A stretch of 64,000 nucleotides of DNA from Alishewanella tabrizica (GCF_014652375.1 NZ_BMYR01000011.1:1-64000); one strand, 5' to 3'. Positions 16,973-26,349 are shown, numbered from the stretch's first letter. Translations and numbers: made by a program. The notes: a model not told the origin generated them from the letters alone.

Positions 16973-17761
16973 ATGCAGCAACGCCCCAGAATACAACGCC
17001 AATTTTATCGTAACGGCCCCCCACATCGCAGTGGTGCCGATGTTAGCTTTGCTGACTTGGTTAAGATATTTGGTTTTAATAGTATCCATGTTGGCCGCTG
17101 GGTCAGCGCAGCAGAACAGCAACTTGCGGCAAACCTTTTTTTTGATGCTTTTGCGGATCTACAGTGTATTTTAAATGTCCCCGCGGAGGTGATCTCATTA
17201 AGAGGCAGCTTAGCGCTGACATTTGGTATTGGTGGTCAACCTGGTGTCTGTGCCTTTTATCAACCCAAAGGACGCATCCTAGCCTTGGCTAAAAATGCCG
17301 GAGCGGGAAGTCTGGCACATGAATGGTTTCACGCCTTTGATCATTACATTGCGGATAAAATGTTTACTGCCCCAACCCCCAGCGGTATGTTTGCCAGCCG
17401 TTTATGGTTAAACCATGCCACCATCAAACCACACCCACTCAATGTTCTGCTCGAAAGCGCATTTAGCACCCTACTTCTAGCGGATGATAAGTCTGCACCA
17501 AGTGATTTTTTTTGGCATTGCCAGCAATTAGACAATACCGCAGCGCGGCTTTATCTAGCCTTGCCCGAGGAGATGGCGGCCAGAGCCTTTGAAAAAGTGG
17601 TCCAGAGCCAGACACTGAAAAATCATTTTTTAGTAGCTGGCACACTGAAAAGCTCAGCGGCAGAAGCGGGCATTTACCCAAACGCAAAGCTTACAACTCA
17701 ATTATCAACATTATGGTTGCGCTATTTTGAACAACTTGGCCAACAACTTAGGCAAAGATAA
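16973..17761 (+). CDS. CLCA_X family protein, LPD1-like domain with zincin-type motif
   Basis: The 262-residue protein resembles the CLCA_X family found in Alteromonadales. From about residue 29, FADLVKIFGFNSIHVGRWVS and later ALTFGIGGQ, then RILALAKNAGAGSLAHEWFH, match the layout of the LPD1 domain of phage and mobile-element polyvalent proteins. HEWFHAFDH (about 114-122) has the HExxH arrangement of zinc metallopeptidases, so hydrolase activity is possible. No signal peptide is seen, so it is expected to be cytoplasmic. Its stop overlaps the convergent cyclase gene by 14 bases. Function unknown. Confidence 0.8.
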   Translation: MQQRPRIQRQFYRNGPPHRSGADVSFADLVKIFGFNSIHVGRWVSAAEQQLAANLFFDAFADLQCILNVPAEVISLRGSLALTFGIGGQPGVCAFYQPKGRILALAKNAGAGSLAHEWFHAFDHYIADKMFTAPTPSGMFASRLWLNHATIKPHPLNVLLESAFSTLLLADDKSAPSDFFWHCQQLDNTAARLYLALPEEMAARAFEKVVQSQTLKNHFLVAGTLKSSAAEAGIYPNAKLTTQLSTLWLRYFEQLGQQLRQR

Positions 17762-19052
17762 TACAATTCCCGCCCTGTTTTTTAGCTTTATACATAGCAT
17801 TATCGGCGTTTTCTAATAGCGTTTCAATCGAGCAGCTAGCTGTTGAACACAGCGCAATACCAATACTAGGTGTTATGGTAATGGCTTGCGTATTAAGCAA
17901 AAATGGCACATTTAAACTAAGTCGGATTTCTTCGGCAATGGCAGAAACCATCGGCGCGGCATCCATCTGCGTTAGTAATACTACAAATTCATCGCCACCA
18001 AAACGTGCTACGGTGTCAGTCTGTCGAGTTCGTTGCTGCAAACGTTGAGCTATTTGTTGCAACAAGCTATCGCCCGCTGCATGTCCATATTGATCATTAA
18101 CTGGTTTAAAGCCATCAAGATCAATATAGAGGATTGCTAGGGTCTGTTGAGTTCTTTCTAAGCCCGATAACGCTTGGCGACAACGATCATAAAATAACTC
18201 GCGTTTTGGTAAACGCGTCAAATCATCGTATAACGCGGCACGATGCAAGCGCGCTAATAACTCTTTCCGCTCTATGGCGGTAGCAATGTGCTGACCAACA
18301 AACTCGAGTAAATCGGCATCAGCTTGTTCCATCGCAGAATCATCAAGTTGTACCGCTAAAACCCCTAAAATTGTATTATGAGAATTTAATACTACCCCCA
18401 TCCACGTTGATGGCTCGGTAATTGCTGTAGGGAGTATGCTGGGACTTATAGCATTTCGTGCTAATAAACCTAAACAAAATTGAGTGGCCGCCATTAAGTG
18501 TGATTCTGTTGCGCTGGGTAAATGTTGAAAAGGCAAGTGTAATTCACCCTGTGGTGCTAAGCGCGCAATAACAAAACTGCTAACAGGCATAAGTTGTTGT
18601 ACAATTTTTAATAATTGTTCGTATAAGGCTTGTAAGTTCTCGGCAGCAAACGCGGCTTCAGAAATAGCATAAAGTGCACGCTGCCGGGCTTCTGCGTGCT
18701 TCAGTTTAGTGATATCGCGCGCTACAGCAACACGCTGTTGTTTATCCGCAGACCAGCGTGCAGACCACAGTAAATGAACAATTTGTCCATCTTTACGAAT
18801 ATAACGATTCTCGAAATCTAGCCTGATATGACCCGCATTAATCGCGTTTGCAGCGTCAAGCGTTTTTGCGCGATCTGCCGGGTGCACAAAACTTAACATA
18901 CTTTTGCCAAGCATTTCTGCAGCGGGATAACCAAAAATTCGCTCTGCCCCACGACTCAAAAATTCAAAACGTCCTGCTTTGTCTACCGCACACACGGCAT
19001 CCAGCAGCAAATCAACATATTCACCTAATGCCGAGTATATCGATTCAGGCAT
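17748..19052 (-). CDS. Diguanylate cyclase with PAS and GAF domains
   Basis: The ATG at 19052 gives 434 residues; a TTG five codons upstream is less likely. A PAS domain (about 5-125, with FLSRGAERIFGYPAAEMLGK) is followed by a GAF domain (about 135-265) and a GGDEF domain (about 275-432). The active site RFGGDEFVVLL is intact and the inhibitory site RQTD lies five residues before it, so c-di-GMP synthesis with product feedback is expected. No membrane segment. The PAS and GAF domains imply cytoplasmic sensing of a small ligand or redox state. Confidence 0.93.
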   Translation of the reverse strand: MPESIYSALGEYVDLLLDAVCAVDKAGRFEFLSRGAERIFGYPAAEMLGKSMLSFVHPADRAKTLDAANAINAGHIRLDFENRYIRKDGQIVHLLWSARWSADKQQRVAVARDITKLKHAEARQRALYAISEAAFAAENLQALYEQLLKIVQQLMPVSSFVIARLAPQGELHLPFQHLPSATESHLMAATQFCLGLLARNAISPSILPTAITEPSTWMGVVLNSHNTILGVLAVQLDDSAMEQADADLLEFVGQHIATAIERKELLARLHRAALYDDLTRLPKRELFYDRCRQALSGLERTQQTLAILYIDLDGFKPVNDQYGHAAGDSLLQQIAQRLQQRTRQTDTVARFGGDEFVVLLTQMDAAPMVSAIAEEIRLSLNVPFLLNTQAITITPSIGIALCSTASCSIETLLENADNAMYKAKKQGGNCIIFA

Positions 19053-19186
19053 GACAACTCTCTGCAATATTTAAAATCATATTAGCCTAACAGTAAACCA
19101 GTAAATTCATGCTATAAATGCGGCCATACCGTCAAAAACAAACAAGCATGTTATACGATTATTTATAGCTTACACCTCACTTAGCA

Positions 19187-20743
19187 TTAGAGGTTAAGTT
19201 GCGCAATTAAACGCTGGCAGTTACGCCAAACCAACCCAAAAATGGTTAATTGAGGATTCGCTCCCAAACTAGTGGGCAGTATCGAGCCATCAAAAATCGA
19301 TAAATTCTCCAGTTGAAAATGTCGCCCCTCACTATCCACTACTCCATTATCTGCTGATGCCGCCATATTACACCCTCCCATAACATGCGCCGACACAACC
19401 GTTTGCTGTAATGGCACTAAGGGCAGCTCAGCAATCGCAGCTTTGGCTTCAGACCAACTGCGATAAGCCTGTGCCTGATGATTAATTGGCATAACCTGTA
19501 ACGCGCCAGCGGCAAATTGTAACTCCGCCATAGACAGCAACGCCCGCCGCATTCCAGCCCATAAATACGCTGTTAATGGATAATCTAGCACGGGCTGTCC
19601 TGCCGAATCTAAATGCACTGTCCCACCTTGGCTTTCAGGATGAAAACCATCGCGTAACAAGGCAATAGTGACTTGTAATTGATTAAATTGCTGCATTAAG
19701 CTTGCGTGTTGTTCAGCCATACCGACTAACTTGGTTGCCATTAAAACCGGATGGATAGGCGGCACTTCGAGTTTATAACCTATTTCCTCACGCGCTTTTG
19801 GCCATACAAACTGATCAGAATAAATAGATTGGGGCGCACCATGATGACCATTGATCTGCTCAGCAAAGATCGCACCGGAAATCACTGTTGGATGTAAGTA
19901 GGTGTGTTTTCCTAAACGACCTGATGGATTTGGGACATTAGAGCGTAATAGGAGCGCTGGTGAACCAATAGCGCCTGCTGCCAGAATATAATGCTTAGCG
20001 CTGATGGTAAGTTGAATATCCGCACGGGGTTGAAAATACTGATCGACGGGTACCGCAACTAATCCTATCACCTGATCTTGCCGCCAAAGTATGCGGCGTA
20101 CAGAAATACGAGAAATCAAGGTTGCGCCCAAACGCATTGCCTCTGGAATGGTACTCACTAACATGGATTGTTTGGCATTAATGGGACAGCCCATGCCACA
20201 ATAACCTAAGTTGGCACAACCATTTACATTTCGATTAATGACTGAATATTCCCAACCCAGTGCTTCACAACCTTGCTGTAACTTCGCATTATTTGGATTA
20301 GGTGGTACTGGCCACGCCTGAATATGTAGTCGCTGCTCTGCTAATTCAAAAAAGGGCGTAAGGTTATGCTCAGCACTAAAGTTAAGCCCGAACTCACTTT
20401 GCCAATACGCTAAAGTAGGCTCAGGTGTACGAATAGAGGTGGTCCAATTTACTGTAGTAGATCCCCCCACCGTACGTCCCTGAAGAATACTAATCGATTG
20501 ATCACGGGTTTTACGTGCAGCACCCTCCTGATAAAGTTGCGGGTAAGCCCAACGCTCCTCCATCACGAAATGTTCGCGCTGATACCAGGCACCTTCTTCC
20601 ATTAGTAATACATTAAAACCCGCTTTCGCAAATAGCTCAGCGGCAATACCGCCTCCCGCCCCGGTGCCAACAATCACAATATCTGCAGCAAAATGCTGAT
20701 CCTCTTGTAACGTACTGGCATCAATGTGATTGCTAGCGATCAT
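19187..20743 (-). CDS. GMC-family oxidoreductase (large FAD subunit)
   Basis: The 518-residue flavoprotein has an FAD-binding fold near the N-terminus (IVIVGTGAGGGIAAELFAKAG, first 20 about 23-42), the GMC motif GRTVGGSTTVNW and the C-terminal catalytic region SAHVMGGCNM. There is no signal peptide of its own. The upstream gene encodes a Tat-signal small subunit and the two overlap by four bases, so the enzyme is probably exported folded as a complex, as in gluconate 2-dehydrogenase. The substrate, an alcohol or sugar acid, is not shown by the sequence. Confidence 0.88.
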   Translation of the reverse strand: MIASNHIDASTLQEDQHFAADIVIVGTGAGGGIAAELFAKAGFNVLLMEEGAWYQREHFVMEERWAYPQLYQEGAARKTRDQSISILQGRTVGGSTTVNWTTSIRTPEPTLAYWQSEFGLNFSAEHNLTPFFELAEQRLHIQAWPVPPNPNNAKLQQGCEALGWEYSVINRNVNGCANLGYCGMGCPINAKQSMLVSTIPEAMRLGATLISRISVRRILWRQDQVIGLVAVPVDQYFQPRADIQLTISAKHYILAAGAIGSPALLLRSNVPNPSGRLGKHTYLHPTVISGAIFAEQINGHHGAPQSIYSDQFVWPKAREEIGYKLEVPPIHPVLMATKLVGMAEQHASLMQQFNQLQVTIALLRDGFHPESQGGTVHLDSAGQPVLDYPLTAYLWAGMRRALLSMAELQFAAGALQVMPINHQAQAYRSWSEAKAAIAELPLVPLQQTVVSAHVMGGCNMAASADNGVVDSEGRHFQLENLSIFDGSILPTSLGANPQLTIFGLVWRNCQRLIAQLNL

Positions 20744-21231
20744 CGAAACCTCGGCGCAGTATAATTAAGGTTTTGCCAATGTTCTGGCTGTCCATAAAAC
20801 GCACCGTATAACAGCTCACGTAAACCGTGATAAGCCTGCTGTAATATAACTAAATAACTTTCCCGCCAACGCTGTAGCATCTGTAAACGCGCATTTATCG
20901 TTAACTCTTGTACAGTGACCCAATATCCGGTGATCGCCAAACGACTTACTCTGTGCGCCAAGGCATTAATGAGTTGATCCAACTCTTGCTGCTGACGTTT
21001 AGGTAAGTAAGGAATAAAATCATGTAAAGCTTGTTCTGTTCGCTGCAAAGCTGCCGCTGCAGCAGTGTCGTCTGCAGGTAGCGCGCCATATAATAACGCA
21101 GGAAGAATAGCAGAAAATACTAAGGCTCTATTATCCGGCTGTGCACTCACGCTATAATGCCAAAGGGGCACGCCCAAAGCAGCCGTGCCGGCTATGGCTA
21201 AGCCTGCGAGAATAAATTGACGTCTGTGCAT
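20740..21231 (-). CDS. Tat-signal small subunit, gluconate 2-dehydrogenase subunit 3-like
   Basis: The 163-residue protein starts MHRRQFILAGLAIAGTAALG, a twin-arginine-type signal. The rest is helical and ends with LLYGAFYGQPEHWQNLNY then APRF, resembling the C-terminus of gluconate dehydrogenase subunit 3 proteins (G.FYGNP..W..LGY..PR). It overlaps the GMC gene by four bases (ATGA), so the two are translationally coupled. It probably carries the large subunit to the periplasm. No cytochrome subunit is encoded next to them. Confidence 0.8.
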   Translation of the reverse strand: MHRRQFILAGLAIAGTAALGVPLWHYSVSAQPDNRALVFSAILPALLYGALPADDTAAAAALQRTEQALHDFIPYLPKRQQQELDQLINALAHRVSRLAITGYWVTVQELTINARLQMLQRWRESYLVILQQAYHGLRELLYGAFYGQPEHWQNLNYTAPRFR

Positions 21232-21283
21232 AAGCGTCCAGATTGAATAAACCTAACCTCATTCTTTATCAGGACGACACTTT

Positions 21284-22303
21284 TTGCAAGCAGACCTCAG
21301 CAGTACCGCACCCCGTTCTACCTTCAGCGCCCCTTGGTGGCTGCGCAATGCGCATTTACAAACCATTTTTGCCAAATACCTTAGTCCAAAACCAACCTTA
21401 ATCACTGAGCCAGAATTGGTTACGCTCAGTGATGGTGATCATCTACAACTTAACTGGAGTGAAACACTCACCGTAGAGGAAAAGCGGCCACTGGTGCTGT
21501 TACTTCATGGCTTAGCAGGTGATATTCATAGTCATTATATTCAGGGCGTGATAACAGCATTAAAACAACAAGGCTTGCCCTGTGTACTTATGCATTTCCG
21601 CGGCTGTAATGGGCAGCCTAACAAGTTAGCCAGAGCCTATCATAGCGGTGATACCACAGATCTTGCCGAAGTGATCTCGTTGCTACAACAGCGTTTTCCA
21701 ACAATGCCTCTGTGCGCGGTAGGTTTTTCACTCGGCGCGAACGTGCTCGTCAAATATTGTGGTGAACAAGCAGCGCATAACCCACTTCGCGCCGCGGTTG
21801 CAGTCTGCCCCCCCTTGTCTTTAGCGGCTTGCGCAACACGCATAAACCAAGGTAGCAGCAAAATTTACCAACGATACTTGCTAAAACGGTTAAAAAACGC
21901 CACCTTGCAAAAGCTAGCAAATCATCCTAATTTCCCACTCCCGTTAACAGCTACTCTTGTTAACCGTATTCGCAGTATTGCTGAATTTGATGAATACTAC
22001 ACCGCCCCTATCCATGGCTTCTTGAATGCGCAAGACTATTATCAACGTGCCAGTGGTATGGCGTTTTTGCAGCATATCCGCATACCTACGCTCATCATTC
22101 ACGCCAAAGATGATCCATTTTTAAGTGATGCGGTTATTCCAAAGCCTGGCGATCTGAGCCCTTACATTGATTATCAACTGTGCCAGCACGGTGGACATGT
22201 CGGATTTGTTTTTGGTAAACACCCGCTAAAGCCTCAGTTTTGGCTTAATACCCGAATTCCCGAATTCTTAGTGACTCAGTTGTCATACCCACCTGTTCCC
22301 TAA
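21284..22303 (+). CDS. yheT: Alpha/beta hydrolase YheT (COG0429)
   Basis: A TTG start with AGGAC about nine bases upstream gives 339 residues. The N-terminal WLRNAHLQTIF is the family signature, followed by LLLHGLAG (oxyanion region), VGFSLGANVLVKY with the nucleophile serine, and HVGF with the catalytic histidine; the acid is probably the aspartate of HAKDDPF. In E. coli it lies beside yheS; here nine kilobases separate them. The natural substrate of this esterase-like family is unknown. Confidence 0.92.
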   Translation: MQADLSSTAPRSTFSAPWWLRNAHLQTIFAKYLSPKPTLITEPELVTLSDGDHLQLNWSETLTVEEKRPLVLLLHGLAGDIHSHYIQGVITALKQQGLPCVLMHFRGCNGQPNKLARAYHSGDTTDLAEVISLLQQRFPTMPLCAVGFSLGANVLVKYCGEQAAHNPLRAAVAVCPPLSLAACATRINQGSSKIYQRYLLKRLKNATLQKLANHPNFPLPLTATLVNRIRSIAEFDEYYTAPIHGFLNAQDYYQRASGMAFLQHIRIPTLIIHAKDDPFLSDAVIPKPGDLSPYIDYQLCQHGGHVGFVFGKHPLKPQFWLNTRIPEFLVTQLSYPPVP

Positions 22304-22331
22304 GCAATGGATCAATAAAACGTCAACGTTT

Positions 22332-22349
22332 TGTCATATGAAGGTCATA
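22332..22349 (+). promoter_or_regulatory. PHO box (PhoB site)
   Basis: TGTCATA (22332-22338) and GGTCATA (22343-22349) are direct repeats with the 11-bp period of PhoB sites. The box lies 48 bp before the ATG of the phosphoesterase gene, at the distance expected for a PhoB-activated promoter. Confidence 0.65.
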
Positions 22350-22396
22350 TCGACAGCCCAAGCTAGGTCCTGAGAAATCGGTAAAGGGCCTCTACC

Positions 22397-23185
22397 ATGC
22401 TAAGCTGTCGCACTATCTTTATTTCTGATGTTCATCTGGGCTGTAAAGACTGCCAAGCTGATTATTTGTTAAGCTTTTTAACACAAAGCCGAGCTGAAAA
22501 AATCTTTCTATTGGGCGATATTGTCGATTTTTGGTCGATGCAAAAGCAGCTGCATTGGCCTGCAGCCCACAATAAAGTGTTGCAATGCTTACTGCAAAAA
22601 GCAGAACAAGGCGTGGATGTCATTTATGTGCCAGGTAACCACGATGAAGCATTACGGCTTTATAAAGGCAAAAGCTTCGGTAATATTCAGATAGCATTAC
22701 GGGCTAACCATACAACGGCGCAAGGTAAAAAACTCCTGCTGATACATGGCGATGAGCTTGATAAAGAAATCTGTTTTGGTCGCTTTCAAAGCTGGCTTGG
22801 CGACAACTTATATGACGTTCTACTGTTTCTTAATCGCTGGTATAACCGGGTTAGACGTTTATTTGGTGGACATTATTTTAGTCTCGCCGCTTATATTAAA
22901 AGTCGAGTCCCTGGTGCACTGCATGCAATTGCGCGTTATCGACGGGCAGCCATAAAAAAAGCTAAAAAAGGCGGTTATGATGGCATCGTTTGTGGGCATA
23001 TTCATCATCCTGAGCTGGTGATTGAAGATGACATCATCTACTGTAATGATGGTGATTGGATAGATAGCTGCACGGCATTGATAGAGCAAGGGGATGGTAG
23101 CCTTTCCTTATATCATTTTGCAGAACAACAGCATCGGCTTGCAGTTTGGCCGATACAAGCACGCGAAAATGAAAAGGCAGCCTAA
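22397..23185 (+). CDS. PlcP-like metallophosphoesterase (COG2908 family)
   Basis: The 262-residue calcineurin-type enzyme has all metal motifs: SDVHLG (10-15), GDIVDFW (about 39-45), GNHDE (about 79-83), HGDELD and GHIHHP. Segments such as CQADYLLSFL, NDGDWIDSCTALIE and the basic linker are more like PlcP phospholipase C proteins than E. coli LpxH, which shares the superfamily. PlcP removes phosphate head groups from phospholipids during phosphate starvation so that they can be replaced by glycolipids. The PHO box upstream supports this reading. No glycosyltransferase gene is next to it, so a UDP-diacylglucosamine hydrolase role remains the alternative. Confidence 0.85.
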   Translation: MLSCRTIFISDVHLGCKDCQADYLLSFLTQSRAEKIFLLGDIVDFWSMQKQLHWPAAHNKVLQCLLQKAEQGVDVIYVPGNHDEALRLYKGKSFGNIQIALRANHTTAQGKKLLLIHGDELDKEICFGRFQSWLGDNLYDVLLFLNRWYNRVRRLFGGHYFSLAAYIKSRVPGALHAIARYRRAAIKKAKKGGYDGIVCGHIHHPELVIEDDIIYCNDGDWIDSCTALIEQGDGSLSLYHFAEQQHRLAVWPIQARENEKAA

Positions 23186-23224
23186 GCTGCCTAAGTATTT
23201 TAATTGCTAATGGTTAGCTAGTGG

Positions 23225-24961
23225 TTATAAAGGCTTTTTAACCGCATCAGCAATACCATTGATGTCACCTGCTTTTAAGCCAATCTCAGATAACAGAGAA
23301 TCTAATATGGGTGCTTGCGCCCGATAGCGTAAGGCACTGTTCACCACTTGATCGGCCAACGAACCACCGCCTTCGGCGCCCTCAAGGCTACCACCACCCG
23401 CACTGCCCGTGCCACCAATGCCATTCACTTGTAAAATCTTAATATCGCTAATTTGCTCCATAGGTTTAACGCTTTGCGCGATAATCTCTGGCAAGTTTTC
23501 GATTAATGCTAGTCGAACCTGCATCGCAATTTGCTCAGCCGATAGCATATTCGCCGCAGCATTTATGGCTTTTTTGCCTTCAGCTTCAACTTGATATGAT
23601 CTGGCCTTCGCATCTGCTAACAGTAATTCAGCATCGGCTTTACCACGTGCCGACAAACGCTCTTTGTCAGCTTCACCTTGGGCGGCTACCCGCATGGCTT
23701 CTGCTTGATCCTCGGCCGCTTTTTTCTCTGCTTCAGCCGACACCACCAATTGAATGGCCTCTTTTTCCGCTAACTGACGCGCCATAATAAGATCGACTTG
23801 TTTTGCCCGTTCAGCTTGCTCTGTTTGGCGAACGGTTAACACGCCCTCTTCTTGTCTTACGGCTAAAGCACGCGCTTTATCTGCTTCTGCTTTGGCTTCA
23901 GACTCTGAGCGAGATTTTTCTGCAACCGCTATCGCTTTTTCCTGCGAAGCCAATTCAATCGCCTTCTGCCGTTCAATTTCAGCTTGTTCTACTGCACGTT
24001 GCTTGGCGATCTCCATTTCACGCACTGCGCGTTCTTTTTGGATAGTTTCGTTTTCAATATCACGCTCAGAATTAATCCGTTTTAAATCAATCTCCCGCTG
24101 AGCTGCAATCTGTGCTTCTTCTGCTTCACGTTTTTTTTCTGCTTGTTCACGGGCAATTTCAGCCATTTGCGAAGCCCGACGAATTGACACTTCACGCTCT
24201 TGCTCTAATTTAGCGTACTCTTCTTCTCGAGATATTTGTAACTTAGCGCGTTCAGCTTCCAAGTTTTTAGTCTTTATCGCTAAATCCGTTTCTTGTTCAA
24301 TATCATTTCGAATTTTACGGCGAGACTCAATTGCTTGAGTGAGCTTCGTTAAACCCTCAGCATCGAAGGCATTTTGCGGGTTAAAATGTTCAAATGCGGT
24401 CTGATCTAATCCCGTTAATGACACTGACTCTAATTCCAAGCCATTTTTTAGCAGATCTTCTGATACCACGTGCTGTACTTTCTGCACAAAATCTACGCGT
24501 TTTTCATGTAACTCTTCCATTGCCATTTCAGCAGCAACTGAACGCAACGCATCGACAAATTTACCTTCGACAAGCTCTTTAAGCTCTTGTGGATTCATCG
24601 TTTTTAAACCGAGTGTCTGCGCCGCATTAGCTATAGAATCTACCGTGGGTTTTACTCTTACGTAAAACTCGGCCGTCACATCCGCTCGCATCCGATCTCG
24701 GGTAATCAAAGCTTGCTCAGCCGCACGACGGACTTCTAAGCGAAGTGTATTCATATTAACAGGGATAATCTCGTGTAGAACAGGCAGGACGATAGCCCCT
24801 CCATTCATAATGACTTTTTCACCCCTAAACCCAGTACGCACAAAGGAAATTTCCTTGGTAGCACGCTTATATAATCGGGCTAAGATCATCCCTAAGATAA
24901 TCAGGGCCACCAATACGGCACCTGCAACAATCAAAATATGTGAAAAATTTTCTAAGGGCAT
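23225..24961 (-). CDS. yqiK: Flotillin-family inner-membrane protein YqiK
   Basis: The 578-residue protein has an N-terminal membrane segment (about 8-30), an SPFH/band-7 domain (about 35-200), and a very long charged coiled coil rich in A, E, K and R (about 205-490). The end (about 510-578) is glycine-rich, then hydrophobic. This is the layout of bacterial flotillins, which organise ordered membrane regions and respond to membrane damage. It is the last gene of a four-gene operon with yqiJ and a PspA-like gene, an arrangement seen in many bacteria. Confidence 0.93.
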   Translation of the reverse strand: MPLENFSHILIVAGAVLVALIILGMILARLYKRATKEISFVRTGFRGEKVIMNGGAIVLPVLHEIIPVNMNTLRLEVRRAAEQALITRDRMRADVTAEFYVRVKPTVDSIANAAQTLGLKTMNPQELKELVEGKFVDALRSVAAEMAMEELHEKRVDFVQKVQHVVSEDLLKNGLELESVSLTGLDQTAFEHFNPQNAFDAEGLTKLTQAIESRRKIRNDIEQETDLAIKTKNLEAERAKLQISREEEYAKLEQEREVSIRRASQMAEIAREQAEKKREAEEAQIAAQREIDLKRINSERDIENETIQKERAVREMEIAKQRAVEQAEIERQKAIELASQEKAIAVAEKSRSESEAKAEADKARALAVRQEEGVLTVRQTEQAERAKQVDLIMARQLAEKEAIQLVVSAEAEKKAAEDQAEAMRVAAQGEADKERLSARGKADAELLLADAKARSYQVEAEGKKAINAAANMLSAEQIAMQVRLALIENLPEIIAQSVKPMEQISDIKILQVNGIGGTGSAGGGSLEGAEGGGSLADQVVNSALRYRAQAPILDSLLSEIGLKAGDINGIADAVKKPL

Positions 24962-25003
24962 AATGCCTCCTTGTTATGTTTTTAGTTCCGTTACACAAAC
25001 GCG

Positions 25004-25678
25004 TTAGTGGTTTGTTTCACTTAAATGGGGATTCTGGTTTTTTATCGCTTTGTAAACGCCACCTTGCCGGGTCAATAACAGCACCTCGGCACCTTGTTGA
25101 AACACATCTAAAGGGTTATCAGGTTCAACTTGCACATAATGCTGATAACCATGCTGATCTTTTACTTTTGCTTCTGCTGCATAATCTTTGCGAGCAGTAC
25201 CTAAAGTGATTATAGCAATCCGCCCGAGCAGGCTATCGCTGCTTACTGCAGTGGTTTCATCTTTTGGCATCACGTGGTGTAACATGCCACTGCCTAGCCT
25301 TAACACGGGTAAGCTGAGCATAAACACACAAGGCACAGCGAACCAAGCTGGCGCCATGCTACCAAGCAAGCTATGTAACATACTTTGTAAAAGTAATCCT
25401 ATTAGGCCAAAACTTAACAGAAATACAACCAGCAGCATCAACAGTGGCACTTCACCAATACGCAACCAACCAAAGAACCGGCTGAGTGCACTGTCGGCAT
25501 CCAGTTGTCCAACTTCAGAATGCGGAGTTAACTCCACTTCAGGCAGCACACTCTCAATAGAGGTAGTCATACTCGTGCCAAACATCACGGCAACTAGCTC
25601 TAACACGCCAATTAAAAGCATCAGCATAAGCGCAATACTGAACACCAGATTTTCACTGCTGAGCAATATCTGCCACAT
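25004..25678 (-). CDS. yqiJ: YqiJ / NfeD-like membrane protein with OB-fold
   Basis: The 224-residue protein has an N-terminal hydrophobic segment (about 12-36), two or more further membrane segments (about 78-100 and 108-125), and a C-terminal OB-fold-like domain (about 150-215, GRIAIITLGTARKDYAAEAK). This matches the YqiJ/NfeD group that partners flotillins. It overlaps the PspA-like gene by one base and lies 42 bp upstream of yqiK. Confidence 0.88.
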   Translation of the reverse strand: MWQILLSSENLVFSIALMLMLLIGVLELVAVMFGTSMTTSIESVLPEVELTPHSEVGQLDADSALSRFFGWLRIGEVPLLMLLVVFLLSFGLIGLLLQSMLHSLLGSMAPAWFAVPCVFMLSLPVLRLGSGMLHHVMPKDETTAVSSDSLLGRIAIITLGTARKDYAAEAKVKDQHGYQHYVQVEPDNPLDVFQQGAEVLLLTRQGGVYKAIKNQNPHLSETNH

Positions 25679-26349
25679 TAGTTTTTGCCTGCTTTTAACG
25701 CCGCAAGACGCTCTGCTACCCGATTTTTTCGGCTTAACTCTTCTAACTCTGCTAATTTACCTGCATTTGTAAAATGGGTATCACGGCCAGCTATGCCCGA
25801 GTTTCGCTCCAAAATCCGTCCAAAAGCCTCTGCCGCTTGCTCAGCTTTTTGTTCAGCTGAGTCTTTTCGTGCTGTTGCGGCAAGACTTCCTGCGGCGGCT
25901 TTAGCTTGTTGAGCGTTAATGAACGCCTGCAATTCTGCACGCATTTCACGTTTCTTTGCTTGTAATGCCTGAATAAATCCTTCTAACTCTTTTTCACGCG
26001 CGGCACAGTCAGCAATAGATGCCTCTAATACTGGAATACGTGCTTCAATATCCATTTGTTCTGCAATACCAACTTCAGCTAAGTCATCGCGCCCATTAGC
26101 CACCGCAATTTGTAGCTGCTCCAGCAACAAATCATAACGGCTGTTTTCTTCCATTAACTTTTTACTGGCTAAATGTTTTTGTGCAACTTGCTGTCCCAGC
26201 TCGGTGCGTGTATCCGCAATCGCATTATCAAGCTCGCGAATAGCTTGCTCCATTACTGTACCGGGTGCGCTATTCTCTACCGCATCGACCAACGCATTCA
26301 CACTGCCACTGACTAACCGGGCGACCCGGCGGGTAATACTTTCACTCAT
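25678..26349 (-). CDS. PspA/IM30 (ESCRT-III-like) family protein
   Basis: The 223-residue protein is almost fully helical with long charged coiled coils, consistent with the PspA/IM30 family that polymerises on damaged inner membranes. The N-terminal region LVSGSVNALVDAVENSAPGT fits the amphipathic start of family members, followed by EQAIRELDNAIADTRTELGQ. It is coupled to its neighbours by a four-base overlap upstream and a one-base overlap downstream. It lies with YqiJ and YqiK and not in a classical pspF-pspABC locus. Confidence 0.88.
   Translation of the reverse strand: MSESITRRVARLVSGSVNALVDAVENSAPGTVMEQAIRELDNAIADTRTELGQQVAQKHLASKKLMEENSRYDLLLEQLQIAVANGRDDLAEVGIAEQMDIEARIPVLEASIADCAAREKELEGFIQALQAKKREMRAELQAFINAQQAKAAAGSLAATARKDSAEQKAEQAAEAFGRILERNSGIAGRDTHFTNAGKLAELEELSRKNRVAERLAALKAGKN

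Noticed and set aside
16815-17024. 69-codon minus-strand reading frame
   Set aside because: It runs through the two-hairpin element and the start of the CLCA_X gene; no likeness to a known protein.
23409-24582. Several plus-strand reading frames opposite yqiK
   Set aside because: They are shadows of the repetitive A/E/K-rich coiled-coil coding sequence of the flotillin.
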